Source of the DNA: Lachnospiraceae bacterium UBA4260
GTDB lineage: Bacteria; Bacillota; Clostridia; Lachnospirales; Lachnospiraceae
Assembly (NCBI GenBank): GCA_002395235.1
Contig: DGWK01000011.1
Span: 5,160 to 69,159, forward strand
Direction of reading: 5' to 3'
Length of the DNA stretch: 64,000 bases
The position numbers and the translations under genes were made by a program. Positions 26,425 to 34,608 of this stretch are shown here, piece by piece. A model generated the notes under the pieces. The model was given only the letters and a program-made list of their open reading frames with translations, had not been told where the DNA came from and ran no database searches. Numbering within the stretch: the first letter of the stretch is position 1; every line of letters starts with the position of its first letter.

Positions 26425-26571
26425 TTACTTATTTAATGGTACGGTTTCTGTGCTTCCCGGAGGCGGAGGCGGATACGGCGGTACAAATCTCACGGAATTA
26501 TTGTAACCTTCCGGTCTTGCAGTCTGCCTGCAACTCAGAATAAGATCGCGGGATCTTATGTCTTTTTTCAT
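26425..26571 (-). CDS. Possible small Pro-rich protein (48 aa)
   Basis: A frame runs from ATG 26571 (MKKDIRSRDLILSCRQ) to TAA at 26425 and ends with a proline cluster, FVPPYPPPPPGST. No good ribosome site is seen upstream. A proline run of this kind is unusual in random sequence, so this may be a real small gene or the remnant of a longer one. No function can be given. Confidence 0.3.
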   Translation of the reverse strand: MKKDIRSRDLILSCRQTARPEGYNNSVRFVPPYPPPPPGSTETVPLNK

Positions 26572-26598
26572 ATCTCAAGTCATATAAGACCATTTCTT

Positions 26599-26664
26599 GG
26601 AACGCTTCGTATATCAGGAAACGCTGCGGGGACCCGCTTGCGGCAGACGGTATCGAAGCGTTCC
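26599..26664. repeat. Nested hairpin / inverted repeat
   Basis: GGAACGCTTCG (26599-26609) pairs with CGAAGCGTTCC (26654-26664), enclosing a GCGGG/CCCGC stem. It may be a terminator, a small RNA or a recombination-site-like cruciform. Confidence 0.5.
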
Positions 26665-26732
26665 GTCATGTGTGTAAGTTTTCATCTGCTGCTCCTGCTT
26701 CTGAGAAAGGCGGCGCTTTTAGCCGCGCAGGG

Positions 26733-26761
26733 ATGCCAAATTCCTTATACTCTGGTATAAT
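26733..26761 (+). promoter_or_regulatory. Promoter for GH18 gene
   Basis: An extended -10 TGG-TATAAT (26753-26761) with ATGCCA (26733-26738) 17 bases upstream lies 30 bases before the start codon. Confidence 0.75.
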
Positions 26762-26791
26762 AGGCAGGTAAATTTGAAAGGAGTATATCAG

Positions 26792-28483
26792 ATGAAGAAA
26801 GTATTGCCCACATTAGTGATACTGGTGCTGATCGGCGTGCTGGGAACGGTGTTCTACAATAACTATTTTGAGAAGTATACTTACAGCGAAGAGACAGTAG
26901 ATCTCAATTTGTATTATGAAGTAGAGGGTGAAAATGACTATCCTGTAATTCTTCAGGATCAGTGGTCGGACTACCATGCCAGGAAGATCGGAGAGCATTA
27001 TTATCTGTCCTATGAGGATGTCTGCAGCCTTCTCAACGACAGGTTCTATTACGGCGCGGAAGACGGAGAACTCTGCTACTGCCTTCCCGAGACGCGCATC
27101 ACGGCCAAGGTCGGCGAGAGCGCATGGACAGACTCTTCGGGAGCGGAGACGAAAGAGGATTATGTGATCTGCGCGGAGGAAGATGACAAGATCTACGTCG
27201 CGCTGGATTTTGTCCGCAAGTACACAAATTTCTCCTATGAGGCGTTCACACAGCCCAACCGCATGAGCCTTTACAAGGAGTGGGGAGAGCGCGAGGAAGC
27301 TGAAGTTACAAAGACGACGAAGATCCGGGCGTCAGGCGGCGTCAAGAGCAAGGTGGTCTCGGAAGTGACCGAGGGGAGCAAGGTCGTCGTCATTGAGAAA
27401 ATGGACAACTGGAGCAAGGTCGTCACCGAGGACGTCATGATCGGCTATATGGAGAACCGGAAGATGACGGAGCCTGCGGCCGTCGCGATGACGCCGGTCA
27501 CCGACTATCAGGAACCCGAGTACAAGCGCACCGCTCTGGACGGAAAGGTCAACATGGTCTGGCACAATATCGCCGGGGCGTCGGGAAACACGACCTTTAA
27601 CGAGAGGATCGACAGGACAAAGTCCGTCAATGTCGCCGCACCCACATGGTTTGTCGTCCTTAATGAGGCCGGCTCTGTGGAAGTGCGCGCCACGCAGGCC
27701 TATGTAGACGCCGCGCATGAGAGAGGCATGGCAGTCTGGGCGGTGCTCGACAATTTCACCGGGCCGGACGGCGTGCAGCAGTCCTTCCTCGCTTCCGATG
27801 AAGCCAGGACAAGCGTCATCGAGAAGGTCATCGAGACGACCGGTGAGATGGGAATAGAGGGCGTCAACGTTGACATCGAGGGAATCTCCGAAAAATACGG
27901 CAGAGATTTTATCGAGTTTATCAGGGAGCTCTCCATAGCCTGCCGAAAGGAAGGGCTCGTCCTGTCAGTGGACAACTATGTTCCCTACAACTTCAACGAC
28001 CACTACCGCCTGGATGAACAGGGCGTCTTTGCCGACTATGTGGTGATCATGGGGTACGATGAACACTATGCGGGAAGTCAGGAGCCGGGGAGCGTGGCTT
28101 CCATCGGCTATGTCACTTACGGGATCGAAGAAGCCCTCAAATATGTGAGCAAGGAGAAACTGATCAACGGAATTCCTTTCTACACCAGAATCTGGAAGAC
28201 GACCGCGGAAGGCGTGAGCAGCCAGGCTTACGGCATGAACGAGGTGCAGACTTTTATCGCCAACCATGGGATGACGGTGGAATGGAATGCGTCGGCGGAG
28301 CAGAATTACGCCGAAGTGCATGAGGATGACGCGACTTACCAGATCTGGATCGAAGACGCGGAGTCGATCGAGAAAAAGCTCGAGGTGATGCAGAGCCATT
28401 CCATAGCCGGCGTCGCGCAGTGGTGCCTGGGCATGGAGAGCTCGGACGTCTGGGACGTCATCGCCGACTACATGGAGAAATGA
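26792..28483 (+). CDS. Membrane-anchored GH18 glycosidase with SH3 domain
   Basis: This 563-residue protein probably cleaves peptidoglycan or chitin-like N-acetylglucosamine bonds outside the cell. An N-terminal anchor or signal (about 3-22) is followed by a copper-amine-oxidase-N-like domain (about 50-160), a bacterial SH3 domain (about 175-220, KIRASGGVKSKVV), and a GH18 barrel (about 245-563). The catalytic motif is EGVNVDIEG with Asp361 and Glu363; the first Asp of the DGxDxDxE consensus is replaced by Glu. It resembles spore-germination hydrolases of the YaaH/SleL type, but no LysM domain is present. AAAGGAG supports the ATG at 26792. Confidence 0.85.
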   Translation: MKKVLPTLVILVLIGVLGTVFYNNYFEKYTYSEETVDLNLYYEVEGENDYPVILQDQWSDYHARKIGEHYYLSYEDVCSLLNDRFYYGAEDGELCYCLPETRITAKVGESAWTDSSGAETKEDYVICAEEDDKIYVALDFVRKYTNFSYEAFTQPNRMSLYKEWGEREEAEVTKTTKIRASGGVKSKVVSEVTEGSKVVVIEKMDNWSKVVTEDVMIGYMENRKMTEPAAVAMTPVTDYQEPEYKRTALDGKVNMVWHNIAGASGNTTFNERIDRTKSVNVAAPTWFVVLNEAGSVEVRATQAYVDAAHERGMAVWAVLDNFTGPDGVQQSFLASDEARTSVIEKVIETTGEMGIEGVNVDIEGISEKYGRDFIEFIRELSIACRKEGLVLSVDNYVPYNFNDHYRLDEQGVFADYVVIMGYDEHYAGSQEPGSVASIGYVTYGIEEALKYVSKEKLINGIPFYTRIWKTTAEGVSSQAYGMNEVQTFIANHGMTVEWNASAEQNYAEVHEDDATYQIWIEDAESIEKKLEVMQSHSIAGVAQWCLGMESSDVWDVIADYMEK

Positions 28484-28493
28484 GGCGCGGCAA

Positions 28494-29570
28494 GTGTTGA
28501 AGACAGAATATGTGACAATGAATGAGGCGTCTCCGGATCCCGAAGTGATCCGGCGGGCGGGACAGATCATAAAGGAAGGCGGACTGGTGGCATTTCCCAC
28601 CGAGACGGTGTACGGCCTGGGAGGCGACGCCTTAAATCCCGCCTCATCCCGAAAGATCTACGCGGCCAAGGGAAGGCCTTCGGACAACCCGCTGATCGTG
28701 CATGTCTGCAGACTCGAGGATATAGAGCTGATCGTGAGCGAGATCCCGCCGGAGGCGGAGAAGCTGGCGGAGGCTTTCTGGCCGGGCCCGCTGACCATGA
28801 TCTTCAAAAAGAGCGACCTGGTCCCGAAGGAGACGACGGGGGGACTCGACACGGTGGCGGTCCGATTCCCGAGCAACAGGATCGCGCAGGCGCTGATCGA
28901 CGCCTCCGGCGGCTTTATCGCGGCGCCCAGCGCCAACAGGTCCGGAAGGCCCAGTCCTACGGTGGCAAAATATTGCATGGAAGACCTGGACGGCAGAGTG
29001 GAGATGATCATCGACGGCGGCGAAGTGGGAATCGGCCTTGAATCCACCATCATCGACCTGACGGAGGGAAGCCCGGTCATCCTGCGGCCCGGCTTTGTGA
29101 ACCGGAAGATGCTGGAGGAAGTTCTCGGAAATGTGGAAGTGGACTCTACGCTGATCACTCCGGACTCGGGGATCGCCCCCAAAGCGCCGGGAATGAAATA
29201 TCGGCATTACGCTCCCAGAGGAGAACTGGTGATTATTGAGGGAGAACGTGATAAAGTAGTAGAAGAGGTCAATAAGGCGGCAGCGCGCAATGCGGAGCTC
29301 GGCCTGAAGACCGGCGTGATCTGCACGGACGAGACCGAGGAACTTTACAGAGCGGACAGCGTCAAGAGCGCGGGCCGCCGCAGTGATGAACTGAGTGTGG
29401 CCAGATCGCTGTTCCGAATACTGAGGGAGTTCGATGACGAGCAGGTCGACCGGATCTACTCGGAATCCTTCGGCGGAGGGAATCTGGGACGGGCGATCAT
29501 GAACCGCCTCATGAAAGCGGCCGGACACAGGCTGGTTCATCTCGGGCGCGGCGAAAAACTGCAGGATTGA
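28494..29570 (+). CDS. ywlC: L-threonylcarbamoyladenylate synthase (Sua5/YwlC type)
   Basis: This 358-residue enzyme makes threonylcarbamoyl-AMP from Thr, bicarbonate and ATP for the t6A37 modification of tRNAs. The YrdC-like catalytic domain (about 15-205) has PTETVYGLGGDA, KGRPSDNPLIVH and PSANRSGRPSPT. The C-terminal Sua5 domain (about 235-350) is present, marking the long form; the linker contains PGMKYRHYAPRGEL. It starts with GTG ten bases after the GH18 stop, so it is probably co-transcribed with that gene. Confidence 0.93.
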   Translation: MLKTEYVTMNEASPDPEVIRRAGQIIKEGGLVAFPTETVYGLGGDALNPASSRKIYAAKGRPSDNPLIVHVCRLEDIELIVSEIPPEAEKLAEAFWPGPLTMIFKKSDLVPKETTGGLDTVAVRFPSNRIAQALIDASGGFIAAPSANRSGRPSPTVAKYCMEDLDGRVEMIIDGGEVGIGLESTIIDLTEGSPVILRPGFVNRKMLEEVLGNVEVDSTLITPDSGIAPKAPGMKYRHYAPRGELVIIEGERDKVVEEVNKAAARNAELGLKTGVICTDETEELYRADSVKSAGRRSDELSVARSLFRILREFDDEQVDRIYSESFGGGNLGRAIMNRLMKAAGHRLVHLGRGEKLQD

Positions 29571-29658
29571 CCGAAGACTCGGAGTACATTGACTCAGGCG
29601 GGAACTTTCCTTCTGAGATAAGCGATGAAAACTAATTATAAAGGCATGGAGGACTAAA

Positions 29659-30288
29659 ATGGCTAAAATCGTAATTATGGACCACCCGTTGATCAAGCAT
29701 AAGATCGGACTGATCCGCCGCAAAGAGATCGGAACAAAGGAGTTCCGTGAGACGATCGGTGAGATCGCTATGCTCGAGTGCTATGAGGCGACCAGACAGC
29801 TGGAGCTGGAGGATGTTGAGATCGAGACCCCGATCTGCAAGACGACCGTACAGGAGATCAAGGGCAAGAAGCTCGCGGTTGTTCCGATCCTCAGAGCGGG
29901 ACTGGGCATGGTAGACGGCATGCTGACAATGATCCCTGCGGCCAAGGTCGGACATATCGGCCTCTACAGAGATCCCGAGACGCTGGCTCCGGTCGAGTAT
30001 TACTGCAAGCTTCCGGCTGACAGCGCGGAGAGAGAGATCTTTGTTGTCGACCCCATGCTCGCGACAGGCGGCTCCGCTCTGGCGGCGGTCGAGCTCCTCA
30101 AGAAGCACGGCTGCAAGAAGCTGCACTTTTTGTGCATCATCGCGGCGCCCGAGGGCGTCAAGGCCTTCGCGGAGGCACATCCCGATGTAGACCTCTATAT
30201 CGGCGCGCTGGATGACCATCTCAACGACCACGGATACATCGTTCCCGGACTGGGCGATGCGGGCGACAGAATCTTCGGAACCAAGTAA
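29659..30288 (+). CDS. upp: Uracil phosphoribosyltransferase
   Basis: This 209-residue enzyme salvages uracil with PRPP to UMP. It has [15 protein letters not shown], the PRPP loop [13 protein letters not shown], and the C-terminal uracil-binding [22 protein letters not shown] precedes the ATG. Nearby comEB and prs belong to nucleotide metabolism too. Confidence 0.96.
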   Translation: MAKIVIMDHPLIKHKIGLIRRKEIGTKEFRETIGEIAMLECYEATRQLELEDVEIETPICKTTVQEIKGKKLAVVPILRAGLGMVDGMLTMIPAAKVGHIGLYRDPETLAPVEYYCKLPADSAEREIFVVDPMLATGGSALAAVELLKKHGCKKLHFLCIIAAPEGVKAFAEAHPDVDLYIGALDDHLNDHGYIVPGLGDAGDRIFGTK

Positions 30289-30324
30289 ACCGGCGGCAGG
30301 ATTTTCCCTGCAAGGAGCAGAGAA

Positions 30325-30366
30325 ACCCGCACGCGGCCGGGCAGTCCGTTTCCGCGTGCCTTGAAC
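30325..30366 (+). repeat. Diverged partial copy of dispersed leader element before comEB
   Basis: CCCGCACGCGG matches the 3' strand of stem P1 of the ddl leader element. It then pairs with CCGCGTGC and is followed by CTTGAA as in the other copies. The comEB ribosome site follows at once. Confidence 0.5.
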
Positions 30367-30380
30367 GACAGGGGGTAATT

Positions 30381-30878
30381 ATGGCAGTCAAAATGACCGG
30401 CAAGAGAAATGATTATATCACATGGGACGAGTACTTCATGGGCGTGGCACAGTTGTCGGCCCTTCGCTCGAAGGATCCCAGCACGCAGGTCGGATCCTGC
30501 ATCGTGAGCAGTTCGCACAAGATCCTTTCCATGGGATACAACGGATTTCCTTCCGGCTGCTCGGACGATGATTTCCCCTGGGCGAGAGAGGGAGATACTC
30601 TGGAGACCAAATATGCCTTTGTCACCCACAGTGAACTCAACGCGATCCTGAATTACCGCGGCGGAAGCCTGGAGGGGTCCACCCTCTATGTGTCGCTCTT
30701 TCCCTGCAATGAGTGCGCGAAGGCGATCATTCAGAGCGGAATCCGCACGGTCGTCTACGACAGCGACAAATACGCGACGTCGGATACGACGATCGCCAGC
30801 AAGAGAATGTTTGACGCGGCGGGCGTGAGATATTATCAGTATCAGAGGACCGGCAGAAAGGTCGAAGTGGAACTGTAA
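30381..30878 (+). CDS. comEB: Deoxycytidylate deaminase
   Basis: This 165-residue zinc enzyme deaminates dCMP to dUMP, feeding thymidylate synthesis. The zinc and proton-relay residues are in HSE (83-85) and PCNEC (Cys109, Cys112). DPSTQVGSCIV and NGFPSGC are family motifs. A GGGGG site precedes ATG. An intrinsic terminator follows. Confidence 0.94.
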   Translation: MAVKMTGKRNDYITWDEYFMGVAQLSALRSKDPSTQVGSCIVSSSHKILSMGYNGFPSGCSDDDFPWAREGDTLETKYAFVTHSELNAILNYRGGSLEGSTLYVSLFPCNECAKAIIQSGIRTVVYDSDKYATSDTTIASKRMFDAAGVRYYQYQRTGRKVEVEL

Positions 30879-30911
30879 AAAGCGGGCACAGACTTGGAAT
30901 GATATCAAAAA

Positions 30912-30945
30912 GGGGCATCCACAGTTGTGGATGCCTCTTCTTTTT
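30912..30945. terminator. Bidirectional terminator comEB/prs
   Basis: GGCATCCACA and TGTGGATGCC pair tightly and are followed by TCTTCTTTTT on the plus strand and preceded by AAAAAG. Confidence 0.9.
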
Positions 30946-30958
30946 ACCGGAATTTTTT

Positions 30959-32167
30959 TTACTGGAATTTTACGCCTTCCGCGCGCGCCTTGTTGTAGCG
31001 CTCGACGATCCCGAGGATCTTCTCTCTGGGATCGAGCAGGTCGCTGATGGAACTGTCGTGGTTGAGAGTATCGATGAGGTAAGCGAGATACTTGCTCATG
31101 CTGCAGCACATGTACCAGGGGCGGTCCTGCAGTTCGGGTCTCTGGTAGATCAGGTTGGTAGTGATGATCTTGTCGAATATGCCTTCCGCGTAGGCCTTAT
31201 CGAATTTCTCGATGCCATCCGTGAAGAGGCCGAAGGTCTCGCAGATGAAGACTCTGCGGGCCTTGCGCTTCTTGAGGGCGCTTGCCACTTCGAGAATACT
31301 GTCGCCGGAGGAGAGCATGTCGTCGATGACGATCATGTCCTTGCCTTCTACGCTTGAACCGAGGAATTCATGTGCAACAACAGGATTTACGCCATTTACG
31401 ACGCGGGTGTAGTCGCGGCGCTTGTAGAACATTCCCATGTCCAGGCCCAGGACGTTCGCGTAGTAGACCGCGCGCTTCATGCCGCCCTCGTCAGGGCTGA
31501 TGATGAGCATATGGTCGCTGTCGATCTGAAGGTCGCCGACGCTGCGCAGGAGGCCTTTGATAAACTGATAAGCGGGCTGAACGTTATCAAAGCCGCTGAG
31601 CGGAATGGCGTTCATGACGCGGGGGTCATTGGCGTCAAAAGTGAGGATATTGTCGACGCCCATGCGGACCAGTTCCTGAAGCGCGATCGCGCAGTCAAGG
31701 GATTCCCTGGCGGTGCGCTTGTGCTGGCGGCTCTCATAGAGATAGGGCATGATCACAGTGATCCTGCGGGCCTTGCCGCCGATGGAGGCAATCACTCTCT
31801 TGAGATTCTGGTAGTGATCATCGGGTGACATGTGATTGGTGATTCCGAACATCTTATAGGTCTTGCTGTAGTTGACGACGTCCGCGAGAAGATAGAGGTC
31901 CATTCCGCGGACGGACTGAGCAAGCACGCCCTTGCCTTCGCCCGTTCCGAAGCGGGGGAGGTTGCATTCGATGATGTAGGAAGGTCGATTGTAGCCGACA
32001 TAGGCAAGAGAGTCTTTGTGTTCGCTCTCGCGTTCCGCTCTCCATCTGGTGAGATAGTAATCAATCTCGGAAGCCATCTCCTCGCACCCGGTGACAGGAA
32101 TGATCCCGAGTGATCCGGCGGGCATGGTATCCAGATGCCGCTTGTCGTGTTGTTTGATTGGTTCCAT
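30959..32167 (-). CDS. prs: Long-form ribose-phosphate pyrophosphokinase
   Basis: This 402-residue protein is a PRPP synthetase homologue that would make PRPP from ribose-5-phosphate and ATP. The PRPP-binding loop VIDDMLSSGDSI is intact, and YLYESRQHKRTARES matches the ATP/flexible-loop region. It is about 80-90 residues longer than the usual enzyme, mostly at the N-terminus (about 1-80), and several usual motifs are changed, so it belongs to a divergent branch. It is last in the dnaD-dnaI-prs run. A second canonical prs elsewhere in the genome is likely. Confidence 0.82.
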   Translation of the reverse strand: MEPIKQHDKRHLDTMPAGSLGIIPVTGCEEMASEIDYYLTRWRAERESEHKDSLAYVGYNRPSYIIECNLPRFGTGEGKGVLAQSVRGMDLYLLADVVNYSKTYKMFGITNHMSPDDHYQNLKRVIASIGGKARRITVIMPYLYESRQHKRTARESLDCAIALQELVRMGVDNILTFDANDPRVMNAIPLSGFDNVQPAYQFIKGLLRSVGDLQIDSDHMLIISPDEGGMKRAVYYANVLGLDMGMFYKRRDYTRVVNGVNPVVAHEFLGSSVEGKDMIVIDDMLSSGDSILEVASALKKRKARRVFICETFGLFTDGIEKFDKAYAEGIFDKIITTNLIYQRPELQDRPWYMCCSMSKYLAYLIDTLNHDSSISDLLDPREKILGIVERYNKARAEGVKFQ

Positions 32168-32221
32168 TAGCCGTCCTCGCTTTCTGACTAGTAATGAATG
32201 TTTTGGCTGCTGCAGTTTGTC

Positions 32222-33211
32222 TTATTGGTGAGCGGTGTTCCTCTGCCTGCGCTTCAGAACACGGATGTCGCTTCCTGTCAGTTTGTAGAGCTCATAGTCG
32301 TTGGTGATCCTGGAAAAAACGCGGTCCGAGTAGCGGGCCTGCATCTCCGCAAGGGAGAGATTCGTGGAGATCACTGTCGACTTGCGGCCGATATGGCGCT
32401 CATTGAGGCAGGTGAAGAGCTGCGCCGAAATGAACTGATTGGTCAGTTCCGTGCCGAGATCGTCGATGATCAGAAGATCGCATCCGTAGAGATCGTCGGT
32501 AAACTTGCGCAGTTCCTCCTTGGTCCGCACATCGAAGGAGTACATGGACAGCCTGTCGAACAGAGCGGCCGCGCTGAAATAGAGGACCGAGTGGCCCGTC
32601 TCGAGCAGTTCTTTCGCAATGCAGATCGACAGGAAAGATTTTCCGGTACCTACTGTACCATATAAATAGAGATTGCGGTATACCTGATCGAACTGCGCGG
32701 CCATGCGCCGGCAGGCGGCGGAAGCTATGCGAAAGCGCTTTAAGTCTTCCCCATGATAATAGCTCTCGGTCAGAATGTCAAAGTTATGTTCTTTTACAAG
32801 TTCCCCGAGATGGGAGCTGCTGTAGAGGATCTCGATCTCTTTCTGTTTGAAGCACCGGCATTTGTTTCCGTCGACGAAACCCGTGTCGCCGCAGAGCGGG
32901 CAGTCGGGGCTGACGGTGAGATAATCTTCGGGAAAACCGTGGGAGACGAGGAGCTGCCTCTTTTTCTCCGCGATCTTTGATAATTCCGGGCGCACCAAAA
33001 TGGGAGAAGCGGAATTATTCTTCCCCTTTTCTCCCAATCGTGAATGCAGATATCCCACGGCGATCTCCGAAACCTGTTCCGAGAGTTCCCGGTATTCGGG
33101 GATCTTTGCGTACACTTCATCTCTGCGCGCAAGAGAGAGCTGGTGTCTCCGGCTCTGTTTCTGCATATAGCCGCGCATGATCTCGTCGTACTGTTCTCTG
33201 GTCAGTGACAC
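32222..33211 (-). CDS. dnaI: Helicase loader / DnaC-DnaI-type AAA+ ATPase
   Basis: This 329-residue AAA+ protein loads DnaB helicase. An N-terminal helical part and a zinc-binding module (CPLCGDTGFVDGNKCRC) precede the ATPase domain with Walker A YGTVGTGKS and Walker B LLIIDDLGTE, and sensor ISTNLSL. The start is GTG at 33211 with AAAGGAG upstream. It follows dnaD by 15 bases, the expected primosome pairing. Confidence 0.92.
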   Translation of the reverse strand: MSLTREQYDEIMRGYMQKQSRRHQLSLARRDEVYAKIPEYRELSEQVSEIAVGYLHSRLGEKGKNNSASPILVRPELSKIAEKKRQLLVSHGFPEDYLTVSPDCPLCGDTGFVDGNKCRCFKQKEIEILYSSSHLGELVKEHNFDILTESYYHGEDLKRFRIASAACRRMAAQFDQVYRNLYLYGTVGTGKSFLSICIAKELLETGHSVLYFSAAALFDRLSMYSFDVRTKEELRKFTDDLYGCDLLIIDDLGTELTNQFISAQLFTCLNERHIGRKSTVISTNLSLAEMQARYSDRVFSRITNDYELYKLTGSDIRVLKRRQRNTAHQ

Positions 33212-33226
33212 AAATTCTCCTTTGGG

Positions 33227-34213
33227 TTAGTTGCCCAGAATCTCTTTCTCAAGTTCGTCAAAGTCGTATTGATTCTGTTCGAACTGGTTGAACGGATTAG
33301 CGGAAGGCTTGACGCCGGAGCCCGAAGAAGGGCGTCCTTTCCGGCCAAAGCTGGAGACGGCGCGCTCTGCCTGTTTGGGTGTCGTTATGCCGTGCTCGGC
33401 CCAGTTGACAGCAACTTTCTGAATGTAGCGGAAATCCTTCTTGCCTCTGTCGATGCAGTACTGAAGCAGATAATCGATCAGCGCATCCGAGAAATGGAGC
33501 TGTTCGGAAATATAGTATACAGATTCCACCTCGCTGGGCGCAAGAGGTTTTCCGATATACTGCTCAATGACAAACAGAAGCTGAGCCCGCTTCGCGCTGC
33601 TGCGGAAGGCTTCAATGGAAGCGGCGTCGGGATGCCGGAAAGAGGTCCCGCGTCCGGCCGGATCAGACGCATCCTGGCCGGAAACCGTATCCGCGCGGTC
33701 TGAGTCCCGGGCGGGAGCAGCATACTGGGAAGAGGCGGCCTGCTGCGGCGAGGCAGCGACCTGACCGGAAGTCGGATGCTGGGAAGGAATCGCCATAGCC
33801 TGGAGCCTTGGGACAGCGGGAGCAGAGCGGACAGTCTCGACCTGATCGTCGCGATCCTCCGCGACGCCGTCATTTCCGGCCGTGCCCCTGAAAGGCACGG
33901 GATAAGCCTGGCCGCTGCGGCCCGACTGAGGAGAGAGCATGCGCAGGGACATGAGATCGCCTGCGGCGCTGTACTCGAGCTCAATGAGTCCGCGGCGCTC
34001 CCAATAGCGGAGCGAGCGAATGACTTCTCTCTCCGTGTGGTTGAACCGGTCGGCCATGTCGGGAATGCTGGTGGTCCTGCCTGCATTCATCATGCGAAGA
34101 AGATACAGATAGACCTTCAGCTGCGCGTCATTGGCGTCTTTCATATATTGATCGATAAAAAGATTAGAGACCAGGGTAGAGCCCTGATCGTTTTCGCTGT
34201 ATATTGTGAACAA
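33227..34213 (-). CDS. dnaD: DnaD-domain replication initiation protein
   Basis: This 328-residue protein has an N-terminal winged-helix part (about 10-95, with FNHTEREVIRSLRYWERRGLIEL), a long low-complexity Ala/Gln/Ser linker (about 100-195), and a C-terminal DnaD/DnaB2-type domain (about 210-290, with YIGKPLAPSEVESVYYI and FRYIQKVAVNWAEHGI). It remodels the origin and helps load helicase together with DnaI. It starts with TTG at 34213 after GGAGGT. DnaA-box-like sites lie upstream of its promoter. Confidence 0.88.
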   Translation of the reverse strand: MFTIYSENDQGSTLVSNLFIDQYMKDANDAQLKVYLYLLRMMNAGRTTSIPDMADRFNHTEREVIRSLRYWERRGLIELEYSAAGDLMSLRMLSPQSGRSGQAYPVPFRGTAGNDGVAEDRDDQVETVRSAPAVPRLQAMAIPSQHPTSGQVAASPQQAASSQYAAPARDSDRADTVSGQDASDPAGRGTSFRHPDAASIEAFRSSAKRAQLLFVIEQYIGKPLAPSEVESVYYISEQLHFSDALIDYLLQYCIDRGKKDFRYIQKVAVNWAEHGITTPKQAERAVSSFGRKGRPSSGSGVKPSANPFNQFEQNQYDFDELEKEILGN

Positions 34214-34393
34214 TTAACAGACCTCCCGAAAAACAGGCAGAAAGACGACGTGCAATCATTCAGCACGCGGAGTGCTGAACAGTTAACCCAAGTGGCCGTT
34301 GGCATGCTCGGTTTCCGCTCTGATTCGATTATAGTAAGTCCGCTCAGGTCCGTTTCACAGACCTGCGTCAGGATAGCATAATTTGATAAATGA

Positions 34394-34402
34394 AGTATAG
34401 CA
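34394..34402 (-). promoter_or_regulatory. Extended -10 promoter for dnaD-dnaI-prs
   Basis: On the minus strand TGC-TATACT forms an extended -10; the -35 region is weak. It lies about 180 bases upstream of dnaD. Confidence 0.5.
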
Positions 34403-34481
34403 TAGGCGGTCGGGGCGTGAAATGGTCATTTTGTCCATAAATATCTGAGGAGCCGCGGCAGAGGGACTGCCCCGCCCTGAA

Positions 34482-34598
34482 TGTGGATAATGGGGATAAC
34501 AGGGAAACATCTCCCGAAGAGCCCGTATTTCGGACCTTTCGGGAGATGAAGATATCCACAAAGGGCATGCCCCGCAGAGATGGGGATGATGTGGAAAA
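34482..34598. promoter_or_regulatory. Cluster of four DnaA-box-like sites
   Basis: TGTGGATAA (34482-34490) is the exact complement of TTATCCACA. It is followed directly by TGGGGATAA (34491-34499), with ATATCCACA at 34552-34560 and TGTGGAAAA at 34590-34598; each of these differs from consensus at one base. Confidence 0.55.
34508..34548 (-). terminator. Hairpin downstream of murC
   Basis: CATCTCCCGAA and TTCGGGAGATG are perfect 11-base arms around a 19-base loop; on the minus strand TTTCCC follows. It sits between the DnaA-box-like sites. Confidence 0.6.
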
Positions 34599-34608
34599 GT
34601 CGCGGTGT

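Larger units (their letters stand above)
26006..26791. other. Long intergenic region mecA/GH18
   Basis: About 790 bases hold no long gene. I see a possible 48-codon minus-strand frame (26425-26571), a strong nested hairpin (26599-26664) and the promoter of the downstream gene. The part from 26040 to 26420 is AT-richer, contains no supportable frame, and could be decayed sequence or a regulatory RNA I do not recognise. Confidence 0.5.
34214..34608. other. Intergenic dnaD/murC with DnaA-box-like cluster
   Basis: This 395-base spacer holds an inverted repeat TTCAGCAC/GTGCTGAA (34259-34279), CAGGTC/GACCTG (34345-34365), the dnaD promoter, a murC terminator hairpin and four nonamers close to the DnaA consensus. 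No coding frame is supportable. Confidence 0.6.

Noticed and set aside
34214..34608. Chromosomal origin (oriC)
   Set aside because: DnaA-box-like sites occur, but no dnaA or dnaN, no clear AT-rich unwinding region and a compact spacer; a regulatory or titration cluster fits better.
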